Source: Bartonella sp. AU55XJBT
Lineage (GTDB): Bacteria > Pseudomonadota > Alphaproteobacteria > Rhizobiales > Rhizobiaceae
Assembly: GCF_028618525.1 (NCBI RefSeq)
Contig: NZ_JAQITC010000018.1
Span: forward strand, 1 to 39,808
Direction of reading: 5' to 3'
Length of the DNA: 39,808 bases
Shown: positions 23,122-32,366 of the stretch, in pieces
How the letters are laid out: each line of letters begins with the position of its first letter
How positions within the stretch are numbered: the stretch's first letter is position 1
Notes under the pieces: generated by a model
Database searches by the model: none
Seen by the model: only the letters and a program-made list of their open reading frames with translations
Told to the model about the DNA's origin: nothing
Program-made: the position numbers and the translations under genes

Positions 23122-24578
23122 TGACCTTTATCCCTATTGCTGAGTATAGACCAGATGTTGCATTTATTAATAGTGGTTATTCCAGTGAGATCGTGAACGT
23201 TTTGCCTGCACCAAATTCGTATATTCCGTTTCCCATTGTGGCGCCGGTCTCAGATCCTTTTCCGGATGTGATTTTGGGGGTCTATGCGGTGCGCTCATTG
23301 GGTGGTGTGCGCATCATTGTGGGCGCACCAACAAAGCTTTATGAATATGACAACAGCACGCGCGGCTGGAAAGACATTAGCAAGCCTCACACACAATATC
23401 ACGCCAATGAGACCGCGCTTTGGTCTTTTGCCTCCTTTGGGGATCATATTATTGCTGTTAATAGCAATGACCCACCACAAATGCTTTCGTTGAAAACAGA
23501 TGAAAAGTTTTGTGATTTGAGTGGTAATCCGCCGCGTGCTGGACTTGTACGGGTGTGGGGTGATTTTGTTTGCTTGATGCAACTAACAGATAAGCCAAAC
23601 CGTGTTCAGTGGTCAGGTCTCAATGATGCAACACATTGGACGGTTGGGGAGAAAAGTTGCGATTATCAAGATTTTCCTGATGGAGAATATGTTCAAGGGT
23701 CTACGGAATCAACAAATCCACTTATTTTTATGCGTTCCGCCATTTATCACGCAACCTTTGTACCAGGCTCTAAAATTATATTCAGTTTTGCAAAAATAAA
23801 AGACAAAATAGGGGCGAAAAGCAGTACAGCAATTGCAAGCCGTGGAGACTGTACTTTCTTTGTCTCTGATGATGGTTTTTATCAAATCAACAGTGCTGGT
23901 GAAATGCTTCCTATTGGCTTTGGAAAAGTCGATAAAACTATCTTCACACTTTACAATAACTTTGCCATTGATGAGATGAAAGCCTGTATTGATCCGGTCT
24001 ATTCTCGTGTTTATTTTTCTATCAATGATAACACCGAAGGGATGCATATTTATGTTTATGATTGGCTCTTGCAAATATGGAGCGTTATTAAGGGGCAAAA
24101 TCTTTTCTTATTTCCCCTCTTTGCAGCTGGTTATACATTAGAAGGCTTAGACGAAGTACAAGAGAGCTTGAAAGATTTACCCGCTTCTCTTGATAGTAAA
24201 ATGTGGCAAAATGGTGCGCCTGTTTTAGGAGCCTTTACGCCAGACAACACATTTGGTTTTTTTGCAGGTCCTCCGATGGAAGCAGTTATTGCTTCACAAA
24301 TTGTGGGGGATACGGGCAGGCAAATCAACCTGATGAGTGAGGCTTTTGTTCAAGCGGATACAACAAAAGGTTTTTTAAGTGTTGGGGCGGCTTTTATCAT
24401 TGATAACAAGAACCAATTAAATTGGGCTAAAGAGCGTTATGCCGGCTATAATATTGGGATGTATAATATCCGCTCACGGGCGCGTTATCACGCTTTGCGT
24501 CTGAGAATACCAGAAGGCACGCCATGGACACATATAACAGGCTTTGATGTAACGCTCAAACCCGCGGGCATAAGATGA
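23121..24578 (+). CDS. Tail hub / DNA-stabilisation protein (P22 gp10-like)
   Basis: 485 aa against 472 in P22 gp10. Many Gly/Asp/Trp-rich beta segments (LGGVRIIVGAPTKLYEYDN; FGDHIIAVNSNDPPQML; RVQWSGLNDATHWTVG) indicate a beta-propeller-like fold. It follows the adaptor gene as gp10 does and should close the portal channel and carry the fibres. It overlaps both neighbours by a few bases, so translation is coupled. Confidence 0.78.
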   Translation: MTFIPIAEYRPDVAFINSGYSSEIVNVLPAPNSYIPFPIVAPVSDPFPDVILGVYAVRSLGGVRIIVGAPTKLYEYDNSTRGWKDISKPHTQYHANETALWSFASFGDHIIAVNSNDPPQMLSLKTDEKFCDLSGNPPRAGLVRVWGDFVCLMQLTDKPNRVQWSGLNDATHWTVGEKSCDYQDFPDGEYVQGSTESTNPLIFMRSAIYHATFVPGSKIIFSFAKIKDKIGAKSSTAIASRGDCTFFVSDDGFYQINSAGEMLPIGFGKVDKTIFTLYNNFAIDEMKACIDPVYSRVYFSINDNTEGMHIYVYDWLLQIWSVIKGQNLFLFPLFAAGYTLEGLDEVQESLKDLPASLDSKMWQNGAPVLGAFTPDNTFGFFAGPPMEAVIASQIVGDTGRQINLMSEAFVQADTTKGFLSVGAAFIIDNKNQLNWAKERYAGYNIGMYNIRSRARYHALRLRIPEGTPWTHITGFDVTLKPAGIR

Positions 24579-25003
24579 ATTTTAAGATCTATAATACAGA
24601 AAAATGGAGCGCTGAACAAATGGCGCCCTATTTTGACAATGTCATAAAATCGATAGCTTATTTTAATCAAAAATTCCCTGATGATTATAATACAGAGACC
24701 ATTTTAAACGATATTTTGAAGGGAGAAAAAGTTCTTTGGATTATCGTTGATGCGCATGAAAATTTTATGGCGCATGTCACAACACAGTTACAAGAACTCG
24801 TCACTGGAGCATTAAGGGCGGTTATTGTCACCCTTGGTGGAAAGGGAGGAGCACCCTTAACGAAGCTTATCACTCAGATTGAATCCTATTACAAGGAAAA
24901 AGGGGCAAAAGAGCTTGTCATCATAGGCAGGCGAGGGTGGGAAAAATCTCTTAAATCGCATGGATATCTCGTCAATCTTTTAGAATATAGAAAGCAGCTT
25001 TAA
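24575..25003 (+). CDS. Small phage protein with GNAT-like features
   Basis: 142 aa. The order of elements (WIIVDAHENFMAHVTTQLQE; RAVIVTLGGKGG; KLITQIESYYKEKGAKELVIIGRRGWEKSLKSHGY) resembles small acyltransferase-fold proteins found next to tail genes in rhizobial phages. The acetyl-CoA loop is not clearly conserved, so an enzymatic role is uncertain. ATGA overlap with the upstream stop; two bases separate it from the next gene. Confidence 0.6.
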   Translation: MNFKIYNTEKWSAEQMAPYFDNVIKSIAYFNQKFPDDYNTETILNDILKGEKVLWIIVDAHENFMAHVTTQLQELVTGALRAVIVTLGGKGGAPLTKLITQIESYYKEKGAKELVIIGRRGWEKSLKSHGYLVNLLEYRKQL

Positions 25004-25004
25004 C

Positions 25005-26060
25005 ATGGGAAAAAGTTCTAAACCAATTCAGAATACCCAAAACACGACGCAAACAAATGCCCCTCCTGAATGGGCAAAAGGTATTTTTGAACACGCAGCT
25101 CAAGATGCCATGACTTTTTATAACCAAGGCAGCGGAAAAGCCGTTTATGACGGGCAGCGAGTTGCGGGTTTAAGTGATCAAACAAAGAATGCGATTAATG
25201 GGCTTAGCAATAATACGCATAACTATGATAACAACACTTTAAATGGAATAGCCACAGGGCAAAATTCAACAAGCCAAAACTTAAAGAACATGGCTTCAGG
25301 GCAACAAATAGGCAATAACCCTTACTTTAATGAAGCACTTCAAAACGCATTAAATAAAGCAACAAGCTCTATTAATAGTTCATTGGCAGGTGCTGGGCGT
25401 TATGGTTCGGGTGCACATACCGGCGTTTTGGCTGATGAATTGGGGGGCATAGCAACACAAGCTTTATCACAGCAATATAACCAAGATGTCAACAACATGA
25501 TGAATGCCAATGGTCTCATTGACCAAGCAAACCAAAATCAGTTGGCGGGTGCCAATAACTTCTTTCAAGGTCAAGGTCAGGCAAATCTTAATGCGTTGAC
25601 GGGAGGGAGTGTGCTTGATGCCAATCATCAACGGCAATTGGATGAAGAGCGGCAAAAATGGGAACAGCAGAACAATCTTGATTGGGACCAGTTAAGTAAG
25701 TTGCTCGCAGCTGGTGGGGCTGTTGCTGGAAATTATGGAACGCAAACAGGACAAAGGACAACATTGACTCCACAGCCAAAACCTAATCCGTGGGAGATTG
25801 TTGGAAATGTTGGAACTATCCTTGGTACTTTTGCTGGGCTTAGCGACATCAGAGCGAAAGAAAATATCGTACAAGTGGGGCAGCGAGATGGACACAAACT
25901 CTATGAGTATAATTACAAGGGCTATCCAGAGCGCTATCGCGGGGTGATGGCGCAAGATGTTTTGAAGTCAAAACCTGAAGCTGTTTTCTTGCATAAGGCG
26001 ACAGGTTTTTTGCATGTGGATTATAGCAAGCTTGGCTTTGAGATGGAAAGGGTGCAGTGA
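25005..26060 (+). CDS. Tail protein with C-terminal S74 intramolecular chaperone
   Basis: 351 aa. The N-terminal ~270 residues are Asn/Gln/Gly-rich and helical (NPYFNEALQNALNKATSSIN). The C-terminal 73 residues are a peptidase S74 chaperone domain: LSDIRAKENI at 279-288, YEYNYKG, RGVMAQDV and VDYSKLG. Such domains trimerise tail proteins and cut themselves off before the conserved Ser, here Ser280. It lies in the tail block before the ejection proteins, so it is probably a tail needle- or fibre-like protein. Confidence 0.82.
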   Translation: MGKSSKPIQNTQNTTQTNAPPEWAKGIFEHAAQDAMTFYNQGSGKAVYDGQRVAGLSDQTKNAINGLSNNTHNYDNNTLNGIATGQNSTSQNLKNMASGQQIGNNPYFNEALQNALNKATSSINSSLAGAGRYGSGAHTGVLADELGGIATQALSQQYNQDVNNMMNANGLIDQANQNQLAGANNFFQGQGQANLNALTGGSVLDANHQRQLDEERQKWEQQNNLDWDQLSKLLAAGGAVAGNYGTQTGQRTTLTPQPKPNPWEIVGNVGTILGTFAGLSDIRAKENIVQVGQRDGHKLYEYNYKGYPERYRGVMAQDVLKSKPEAVFLHKATGFLHVDYSKLGFEMERVQ

Positions 26061-27919
26061 TGGAACAAGAAAACACAAATTCTCTTTTAAAGTTGTTTGA
26101 TCCAAAATTTTTGCGTCCCTTGATGTATCAGGTCATGCCTCAATTGCCAAAGCATTTGTTCGAACAGCTTTCTACGCCTCCAAGCACGCCGTTGGAAGGG
26201 CGATACAAGCCAAGTTTTTTAGAACGTGCTGCTTTTAGCGCAAACCCTTTTGATGCGAGTAATGGGGATAATACTCCACAAAAATTGAGTCCTGCAGAGC
26301 TTATTCGCGGTTCTCAAACAGGAGGAGGAGAAGTTGGGAAAAAGACGCCAGCAGAATTGATTATGTCTACGGATGATTTAAAGCGCCAAATGCCCCCATT
26401 GCCAGATGTTTCAAAGGATACTGTTAAGATACAAGAGGCGCCAGAGCAACAAAAGCATGACTTCTCAGAGCAGGGAGGTGTTGCATCAATGATCCCTCAA
26501 TCTCCACTTGTTGGGAATATCGATCAGTCTAGTGGGGATGAAGCTGGGCGACAGCAAAAAGATGTGATGGATTATATTGCTCAACTTAATGAGAAATCTA
26601 TAGCGGAAAACTCTTTGAAAAACGATTCTGGAAATGATGAGGAAAAGCTTTTTGATGCACCTATAGGAGAAGAAAAACATTTGAATGCACACTTACCAGA
26701 AGAGGAGCATTTAAAAGCAAGTGCTAAGCCCGAACAGGCAACGGATTATGTAAACGCAGTTGGAAATTTTATCCATAAAGATGCAGACCCAAGTAGCTTA
26801 TGGGAGCGTTTTAGAAAATCAGAATTTTCCGAGCATTTAATGGATTTTTTTGCAGGGTTAGCATCAGGAAAGACGCCACAGGAAAGTTTTTCAAATGCGG
26901 CACTTGTTATGCGGCAGGGCAATAATGTACGTGCTCAAAATAGACCAATTTTTGAGTTTTTACGCTCTAAAGGATATAGTGATAAAGACGCACAAGCCCT
27001 TGTGCAATATCCAGATCTTGCCATGAAAGTTATAGGCAACACGTTAAGCCCTCAAGAAGGCTATAGAACATTGACAGCGGAAGAAAAGGCAGAGCAGGGA
27101 TTGCCTGAGGATATGGTTTTCCAAGTCTCAACAAGCACAGGGAAAATTATACCTGTCCAAGGAGGACAGCGTTCCACTGCTTCTGGATTAGGGGGGAATA
27201 CCGATGGCATGCTGTCAAAGCCTGAATCAGGTTATATGTATGTTAAGGATGAAAATGCACTTGGTGGCGTACGTGCGATGCCAATTGCAGGCAGTGGTGC
27301 AGAACATAAATTAATTCAAGAACAGAAAGATGAGGAGCATAAAAACCAACAAATGCAAATGCGAATTCTGGAAACAGCAGACAGGTCAAATCGTATACTT
27401 TCGGCATCTAAAGAATTGCTAAAAATTGTTGAGGAATACCCGCATGTTGTTGGTTTCACTGGTCCTATAATGTCGTTCCTTCCTAATTCTCAGGCAAAAG
27501 ATTTCGGGCACATGCTCGATTCGTTGAAGGCGAGTATCGGGCTTGATGCCTTGAGAAAAGCAAAAGCATTTTCACCAAATGGCGCATCTGGCTTTGGGAA
27601 CTTGTCTAATATGGAATTGCAAGCATTGCAAAACTCTGTAGCGGCGCTGTATCAAGATCTTTCCGCAGAGCAAATGAAGAAATCTTTAAAAACAGTTATT
27701 GACACTTTCAACAAATCCAATGCAGCAACGCGCGCAATTCTTTTTGGTGGTGCAGAAGCAACAAGCGAGCTCGTTCGAGCCGCCTATGGGCAAGATGCTT
27801 ATAAGGGAAATCATGCACAGTCAAATGATCCACTAGAAAAACAGATAGAAGCATTGCCGGAAGGCATGCTGTTCGTTGATAGTGACGGGCGCATTAAGGA
27901 GAAACAAACCAATGGCTGA
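26060..27919 (+). CDS. Large virion protein, probable ejection protein 1
   Basis: 619 aa. No family recognised. The N-terminal half is low complexity and charged (many Gln, Glu, Pro; repeated GEEKHLNAHLPEEEHLKAS-type segments); the C-terminal ~250 residues are helical. Position and size before the transglycosylase match internal head or ejection proteins of P22 (gp7/gp20) or T7 (gp14-16). ATG 26060 overlaps the previous stop (TGATG) and follows AAAGGG. Confidence 0.65.
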   Translation: MEQENTNSLLKLFDPKFLRPLMYQVMPQLPKHLFEQLSTPPSTPLEGRYKPSFLERAAFSANPFDASNGDNTPQKLSPAELIRGSQTGGGEVGKKTPAELIMSTDDLKRQMPPLPDVSKDTVKIQEAPEQQKHDFSEQGGVASMIPQSPLVGNIDQSSGDEAGRQQKDVMDYIAQLNEKSIAENSLKNDSGNDEEKLFDAPIGEEKHLNAHLPEEEHLKASAKPEQATDYVNAVGNFIHKDADPSSLWERFRKSEFSEHLMDFFAGLASGKTPQESFSNAALVMRQGNNVRAQNRPIFEFLRSKGYSDKDAQALVQYPDLAMKVIGNTLSPQEGYRTLTAEEKAEQGLPEDMVFQVSTSTGKIIPVQGGQRSTASGLGGNTDGMLSKPESGYMYVKDENALGGVRAMPIAGSGAEHKLIQEQKDEEHKNQQMQMRILETADRSNRILSASKELLKIVEEYPHVVGFTGPIMSFLPNSQAKDFGHMLDSLKASIGLDALRKAKAFSPNGASGFGNLSNMELQALQNSVAALYQDLSAEQMKKSLKTVIDTFNKSNAATRAILFGGAEATSELVRAAYGQDAYKGNHAQSNDPLEKQIEALPEGMLFVDSDGRIKEKQTNG

Positions 27920-30125
27920 AGTAATTCCTCCTCTTATTAATCGTAAAAACACAAGAGTCATTGGGCATATAAGTGACTATACACCAGAACAACTTCAAGA
28001 ACTTTTCGCGAAGAATAAGGAAAAGCTAAGAGGTTCTGTTACAGGAAATAGTGGTGCAACAGAAGAAGATGGTCCACATCCAAGTGCAGCGGGTGCTTTT
28101 GGATGGGGTGCTCTTCACGGCTTAACCATGGGGTATGATGATGAAATAGCTGGAGTATTCGCTTCGGGACCTCTGGGACCTATTAATTATTGGATGGGAG
28201 ATGAAGAAGCAGTCAAAAAATATAATGAAGTAACAAAGCGATGGCGTGACTATCAAAGAGCGGCGAACCGAGATCAGTTTTATCTATCTCTTGCTGGGAA
28301 TTTAGCGGGTGCTGCGGCACCCGTAATTGCTTCTGCCCTCTTTCCACCCGCGGCAGGGGCGACTGCTGCCGCTCGTGCGGCAATTGGGGCTGATGTTGTG
28401 CTGGGAGGTAGAGCTGGTGTTGCAGGAGCACAAATAACCAGTAAAGCTTTAGCAGCAGGAGAAAGGGCGGTGCAATCTGCTTTAGCAGAGGGTGCGGAAC
28501 GGGCAGCGGCAAAAGCTGCAGGTGAAGCAGCAATGAAAGCAGTAGCAAGCAAAGAGGCGGCAAAATTTAGCTTGGGGCGTGCAGCAAAAACTGGAGCCAT
28601 TTATGGCGGAATAGCAGGTAGTGGTGAGGGGGAAGGGCTTGCAGATACTCTAGTGTCTGCTGGGTTTGGTGCAGGGTTAGGCGTTGCAACACCATTTGTG
28701 GCCAGTGGTGTATCAAAAGTGACGCCTTTTGTGACAAAATCACTTAAAGCAGCATTGAGAGGACCTATAAGCCCAGCTGAAATGGCAGCAAAAGCAGCGC
28801 TAATGCCAGAAAAAGAAGCATTTCAGGTAAGCGATAGAGCGCTTAGGGATGTAAGCCAAGCTTTAGGGGATGAAGGTGTTGATAAACTTGAAAGGGCATT
28901 AAAACAGCGTGGTCCTGATTCAATGATTATTGATCTTCACGATGGGCTTGCGACAAGAGCTTTTGAGGCAGCAAAAAAAGACCATGATACATATTCGCTC
29001 ATAAGTAATCGTTTGAATGAAAGACAAGATGCGAGTGCACTGCGGGTAAAGGATGCGTTGACAGATGTGATGGGTCCAAAAGTAGATACGCTTAATTTAA
29101 AGCAAGAGATTATCAAACAAGCACAGAAAAAGGCTGAATCATTTTATGAGAGGGCGAAAGCTTCTCCTATTTCTAATGCTGCTCGTGAAGATTTATCGCG
29201 GTTGCAAGAAAACCCCGCGTTCCAAAAAGCCTATAAAAAAGCAATTGCGCGAATGCCAAATGAAGCGGATGCAACAGTTAGAGGGAGCAATGGATATCCA
29301 AAGCTGAATATGCGAATTTTACATAAGATGAAAGAGGTTTTGGATGATCAAATTAATTCTGCTCGTATCAAAGGAAAACAAGGATATGCGCGAGATTTGA
29401 CTCTGTTCAAACAACGCATTCTGGACGTTTTAGATACGTCATCTCCAGATTATGCTAAAGCACGGAAAATTTATTATGACGAGCGTACTATTGGTGATGC
29501 CCTCGAGCAGGGAGAGCAAGCGCTGAAGAAGAGCGTTAATCTCGATACAATCAACAGTCAACTTTCAGATTTTGGGTTAATGGAAAAAGATGCGTTTCAA
29601 AAAGGTGTACGGTCGCAACTAGAGGATGCGGCAGGCAATGCACAGAATTTTGACCACAATCTTTTGAGTTTGTTTGACACGCAAAATGGTCAAGAAAAAT
29701 TACAGCGTATTTTTGGTGAGGATAAAGCCAAGCAACTTATGAAAGTGTTGCGACCAGAAGTGGAAAGAACAAAGCTTTTTGCACGATTGCCAAACCATAT
29801 GGGTGAAGTGGAAGAGAGGGGGGCACAACAGACTATGGGTATAGGAAAGATTGCTTTCATCAAGGCAGTTGTAAAAAATTTCGCAAGAGAATTTGGACGC
29901 AAATTCTCAAGCGTCCATAAAGATACTGAGAGAGATATTGCAGCGCTTATAACAGCGCGGGAAAAAGGAGATTTTGGGTTAGCAAGGGAAAAAGCTATTG
30001 AATTAATTAAGAAGTTTCATGAAGCAGAAAAGAAACGCTTAATAACACGAGAAAATTATACGAAATTCATTAATTTTGTTGGCATTATTTTGAATAGCAG
30101 CGTTGATAGAACGGTTATAAACTAA
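27912..30125 (+). CDS. Large Ala-rich virion protein, probable ejection protein 2
   Basis: 737 aa. ATG 27912 follows AAGGAG and overlaps the upstream stop by 8 bases; the open part before it lacks a ribosome site. Residues ~120-240 are Ala/Gly-rich and hydrophobic (NLAGAAAPVIASALFPPAAG; ALAEGAERAAAKAAGEAA), suited to membrane insertion; the rest is a long helical coil. It is probably injected with DNA to help cross the envelope. Its stop overlaps the next start (TAATG). Confidence 0.68.
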   Translation: MAEVIPPLINRKNTRVIGHISDYTPEQLQELFAKNKEKLRGSVTGNSGATEEDGPHPSAAGAFGWGALHGLTMGYDDEIAGVFASGPLGPINYWMGDEEAVKKYNEVTKRWRDYQRAANRDQFYLSLAGNLAGAAAPVIASALFPPAAGATAAARAAIGADVVLGGRAGVAGAQITSKALAAGERAVQSALAEGAERAAAKAAGEAAMKAVASKEAAKFSLGRAAKTGAIYGGIAGSGEGEGLADTLVSAGFGAGLGVATPFVASGVSKVTPFVTKSLKAALRGPISPAEMAAKAALMPEKEAFQVSDRALRDVSQALGDEGVDKLERALKQRGPDSMIIDLHDGLATRAFEAAKKDHDTYSLISNRLNERQDASALRVKDALTDVMGPKVDTLNLKQEIIKQAQKKAESFYERAKASPISNAAREDLSRLQENPAFQKAYKKAIARMPNEADATVRGSNGYPKLNMRILHKMKEVLDDQINSARIKGKQGYARDLTLFKQRILDVLDTSSPDYAKARKIYYDERTIGDALEQGEQALKKSVNLDTINSQLSDFGLMEKDAFQKGVRSQLEDAAGNAQNFDHNLLSLFDTQNGQEKLQRIFGEDKAKQLMKVLRPEVERTKLFARLPNHMGEVEERGAQQTMGIGKIAFIKAVVKNFAREFGRKFSSVHKDTERDIAALITAREKGDFGLAREKAIELIKKFHEAEKKRLITRENYTKFINFVGIILNSSVDRTVIN

Positions 30126-31117
30126 TGATCAATTTTCATCCCAATGTGAAGCGTGCTATCTCACAGGCAGCACAAAAATATGGTTTACCAGAAAGCTTTC
30201 TTGAACGTGTTGCTATGATAGAAAGTAATGGTAATCCAAATGCAAAAAATAAGAACAGTAGTGCGGGAGGGCTGTATCAATTTTTAGATTCAACAGCAAA
30301 ACACTATCAACTCAATAACAAGTTTGATCCCTTTCAAGCAACCGATGCTATGGCACGGTTAACGAAGGATAATACGCGTTATTTATCCACAGCATTAGGC
30401 AGAGAGCCATCAGAGGCAGAGCTTTACCTCGCACACCAACAAGGACCAGCAGGGGCTGTAAAGCTTATCAAAAATCCACATATTCCAGCAAGCCAGCTTT
30501 TAGGGAGCCAAGCAGTCACACTCAACGGTGGCAACATGGAAGCTACAGCAGGGGATTTTATGAATCATATTTATGGGCTTTACAATAAAACGGGAGATGC
30601 TTTGAAGAGAACGATACAGCAAAACCAAAGCAATGGACAAGCAGCACCAAACGAGGTGGGTCCTTTGCGTGGATTTGAGAGGCTTCAAAAGACACTTCAA
30701 GGTAATCAAGAGGGGCAAGGTGATCAAGGGGGCAACCAATTAATGGCATATGATACGCCATTCCCAAACAGAATGATGGCACCTGAAAGCGGAGATAATT
30801 TAACAGGACAGGTTATGGAAACCACACCATTGCAAGCACAAGGTATTGATGCAGGTGCTCTTAAAAAGGGCTTTTCTGGCTTGCTTCATTTAATGAGAGA
30901 GAATGGAGAAAGACAAAAACAGCAGGCACAGATGGTACAGCAACAAATGTTACAGCAACCCGTCATGGCGGGATTCTCACAATCGACTGGGCGCCCGACA
31001 GATTTAACAGCTCTCATTGATCCCTCTAGGCGGCAATCTGTTGGTTCCTATGGGCGGCAAAAAGAAGAGCAATTGCGCGAAGAGTTATTAAGAAGAACGG
31101 GGGCTTATCATGTCTGA
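30125..31117 (+). CDS. Virion-associated lytic transglycosylase
   Basis: 330 aa. Residues ~12-110 form an SLT-type lysozyme-like domain: catalytic Glu33 (AMIESNGNPNA), then SSAGGLYQFLDSTAKHY and ELYLAHQQGPAG. It should open a hole in peptidoglycan during DNA entry. The C-terminal ~200 residues are Gln-rich and unstructured-looking (QKQQAQMVQQQMLQQP). As third of three large proteins after the tail genes it completes the ejection set. Confidence 0.85.
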   Translation: MINFHPNVKRAISQAAQKYGLPESFLERVAMIESNGNPNAKNKNSSAGGLYQFLDSTAKHYQLNNKFDPFQATDAMARLTKDNTRYLSTALGREPSEAELYLAHQQGPAGAVKLIKNPHIPASQLLGSQAVTLNGGNMEATAGDFMNHIYGLYNKTGDALKRTIQQNQSNGQAAPNEVGPLRGFERLQKTLQGNQEGQGDQGGNQLMAYDTPFPNRMMAPESGDNLTGQVMETTPLQAQGIDAGALKKGFSGLLHLMRENGERQKQQAQMVQQQMLQQPVMAGFSQSTGRPTDLTALIDPSRRQSVGSYGRQKEEQLREELLRRTGAYHV

Positions 31118-32087
31118 TATTTATGACTGGTCACTCACAGCTGATCAAAATGCCAATTCAGATAGTATGATTAATTGGGCAGAAGGGCAGCCGCCTAGTT
31201 CTGTCAATGATAGTGCGCGGGTCATGATGCAGCGTATACGTGAATATCTTGCCGATAATGGTGGTTCTCTTGACTCAAAGTTTATTGTGAATGCAAAGGA
31301 ACAAACTACATCAATTACGTTGACGACGGTGTCGCCAATAGCAAAATATAAAAACGATATCATTATCCGTTTTAAGGCGCGTGGTATGAATATTGGCACG
31401 ACAACAATAAATATGAATAGTATGGGAGCAAAGCCACTCTATAAAGCTACCAGCACGGGGATAGTACCATTGACAGGTGGTGAGTTACAAATGGGTGGCA
31501 TTTATGAAATAATCTATAATGATGGCGCATCAACAAAAAGTCTTGAGGGCTGGTATCTTTTAAATCCTACCCCCATTCCACCACCAAAGATTGAAACCTT
31601 CCCTTGTGGGTTTATTGCGACCTTTGCTATGCAAGAAGTGCCAAACGGTTGGCTTTTATGTGATGGCGCTACTTATGAACGCAAGGATTATCCGCAATTA
31701 TTCAAGGCGATAGGGGATAAATGGGGAAAAGACAGCGATACAACCTTTAAAGTTCCAGATTTTAGAGGAGTGTTTTTGCGCGGCTTTGATGATGGTCGCG
31801 GTTTAGACAGAAGTAGAAAATTTGCTGATATACAGCAAGATTGCCTTAAATCGCACACACATGCTTGTACCATTGAAGAGGCAGGTCAACATACGCATAA
31901 GCATGATTATTCTATGATTACAAGATTTGGTCAAATAGGTGGCAGAAATCCTGCTTTTGGTAATTCATATTATACAAAAGATACACAACCTGCTGGAGTG
32001 CACACGCACAAGGTAACACTTTCTTCAACGGGCGAGGCAGAAACACGCCCTGTTAACGCTACGGTTGTTTATGCCATAAAATCATAA
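31110..32087 (+). CDS. Tail fibre with phage tail-collar domain
   Basis: 325 aa. The N-terminus (MSDIYDWSLTADQNANSDS) is a virion-anchoring type shared among such fibres. Residues ~163-245 form a tail-collar domain (PNGWLLCDGATYERKDYPQLF; FKVPDFRGVFLRGFDDGRG). Three His-x-His elements follow (KSHTHA, QHTHKH, VHTHKV), which in T4 gp37-type fibres bind metal along a trimer. Probably receptor-binding. It starts inside the previous stop region (ATGTCTGA). Confidence 0.83.
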   Translation: MSDIYDWSLTADQNANSDSMINWAEGQPPSSVNDSARVMMQRIREYLADNGGSLDSKFIVNAKEQTTSITLTTVSPIAKYKNDIIIRFKARGMNIGTTTINMNSMGAKPLYKATSTGIVPLTGGELQMGGIYEIIYNDGASTKSLEGWYLLNPTPIPPPKIETFPCGFIATFAMQEVPNGWLLCDGATYERKDYPQLFKAIGDKWGKDSDTTFKVPDFRGVFLRGFDDGRGLDRSRKFADIQQDCLKSHTHACTIEEAGQHTHKHDYSMITRFGQIGGRNPAFGNSYYTKDTQPAGVHTHKVTLSSTGEAETRPVNATVVYAIKS

Positions 32088-32096
32088 GGTTTTCAG

Positions 32097-32360
32097 ATGA
32101 TCAATAATCCGTCTGCTATTGATGATATTGCGGACGCGGAGCAAATCCGCGTCCTTTTTTATGCAAGCAATCGAATGGTTCATGCACCATTGAATAAGGT
32201 GCTTGATCTCGTCAAAAGCGACATACATCATGATCTTTTAAGCGCTTTGGCAGAGTATCAAAAAGCGACAGATCAACGCATAGAGACCATGCAAAAACTT
32301 ATTGATGAATTACAGTCTCTCATCACCAAAAATCTCAAAAACAGACTTACTAAGGAATGA
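32097..32360 (+). CDS. Small 87-aa protein with terminator hairpin in its coding sequence
   Basis: TAAGG lies 9 bases before the ATG. The product is short: an acidic N-terminus (DDIADAEQIRVLFYASN), then amphipathic helices (LLSALAEYQKATDQRIETMQKLIDELQSLI) likely to be a coiled coil. It sits between two fibre genes and could be a fibre chaperone or connector; no family recognised. Codons 12-21 overlap a perfect terminator (32132-32160), so its translation may control expression of downstream genes. Confidence 0.68.
   Translation: MINNPSAIDDIADAEQIRVLFYASNRMVHAPLNKVLDLVKSDIHHDLLSALAEYQKATDQRIETMQKLIDELQSLITKNLKNRLTKE
32132..32160 (+). terminator. Intragenic rho-independent terminator
   Basis: GGACGCGGA (32132-32140), loop GCAAA, TCCGCGTCC (32146-32154), then six T (32155-32160). 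The 9-bp GC-rich stem with a T-tail is textbook, 45 bases after the tail-collar stop and inside the next reading frame. It would separate head/tail from fibre/lysis expression unless translation or antitermination prevents folding. Confidence 0.85.
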
Positions 32361-32366
32361 ACCGCG

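Noticed and set aside
28213..28600. Leu/Ala-rich minus-strand frames (116 and 106 codons)
   Set aside because: Antisense shadows of the Ala-rich segment of the 27912 gene.
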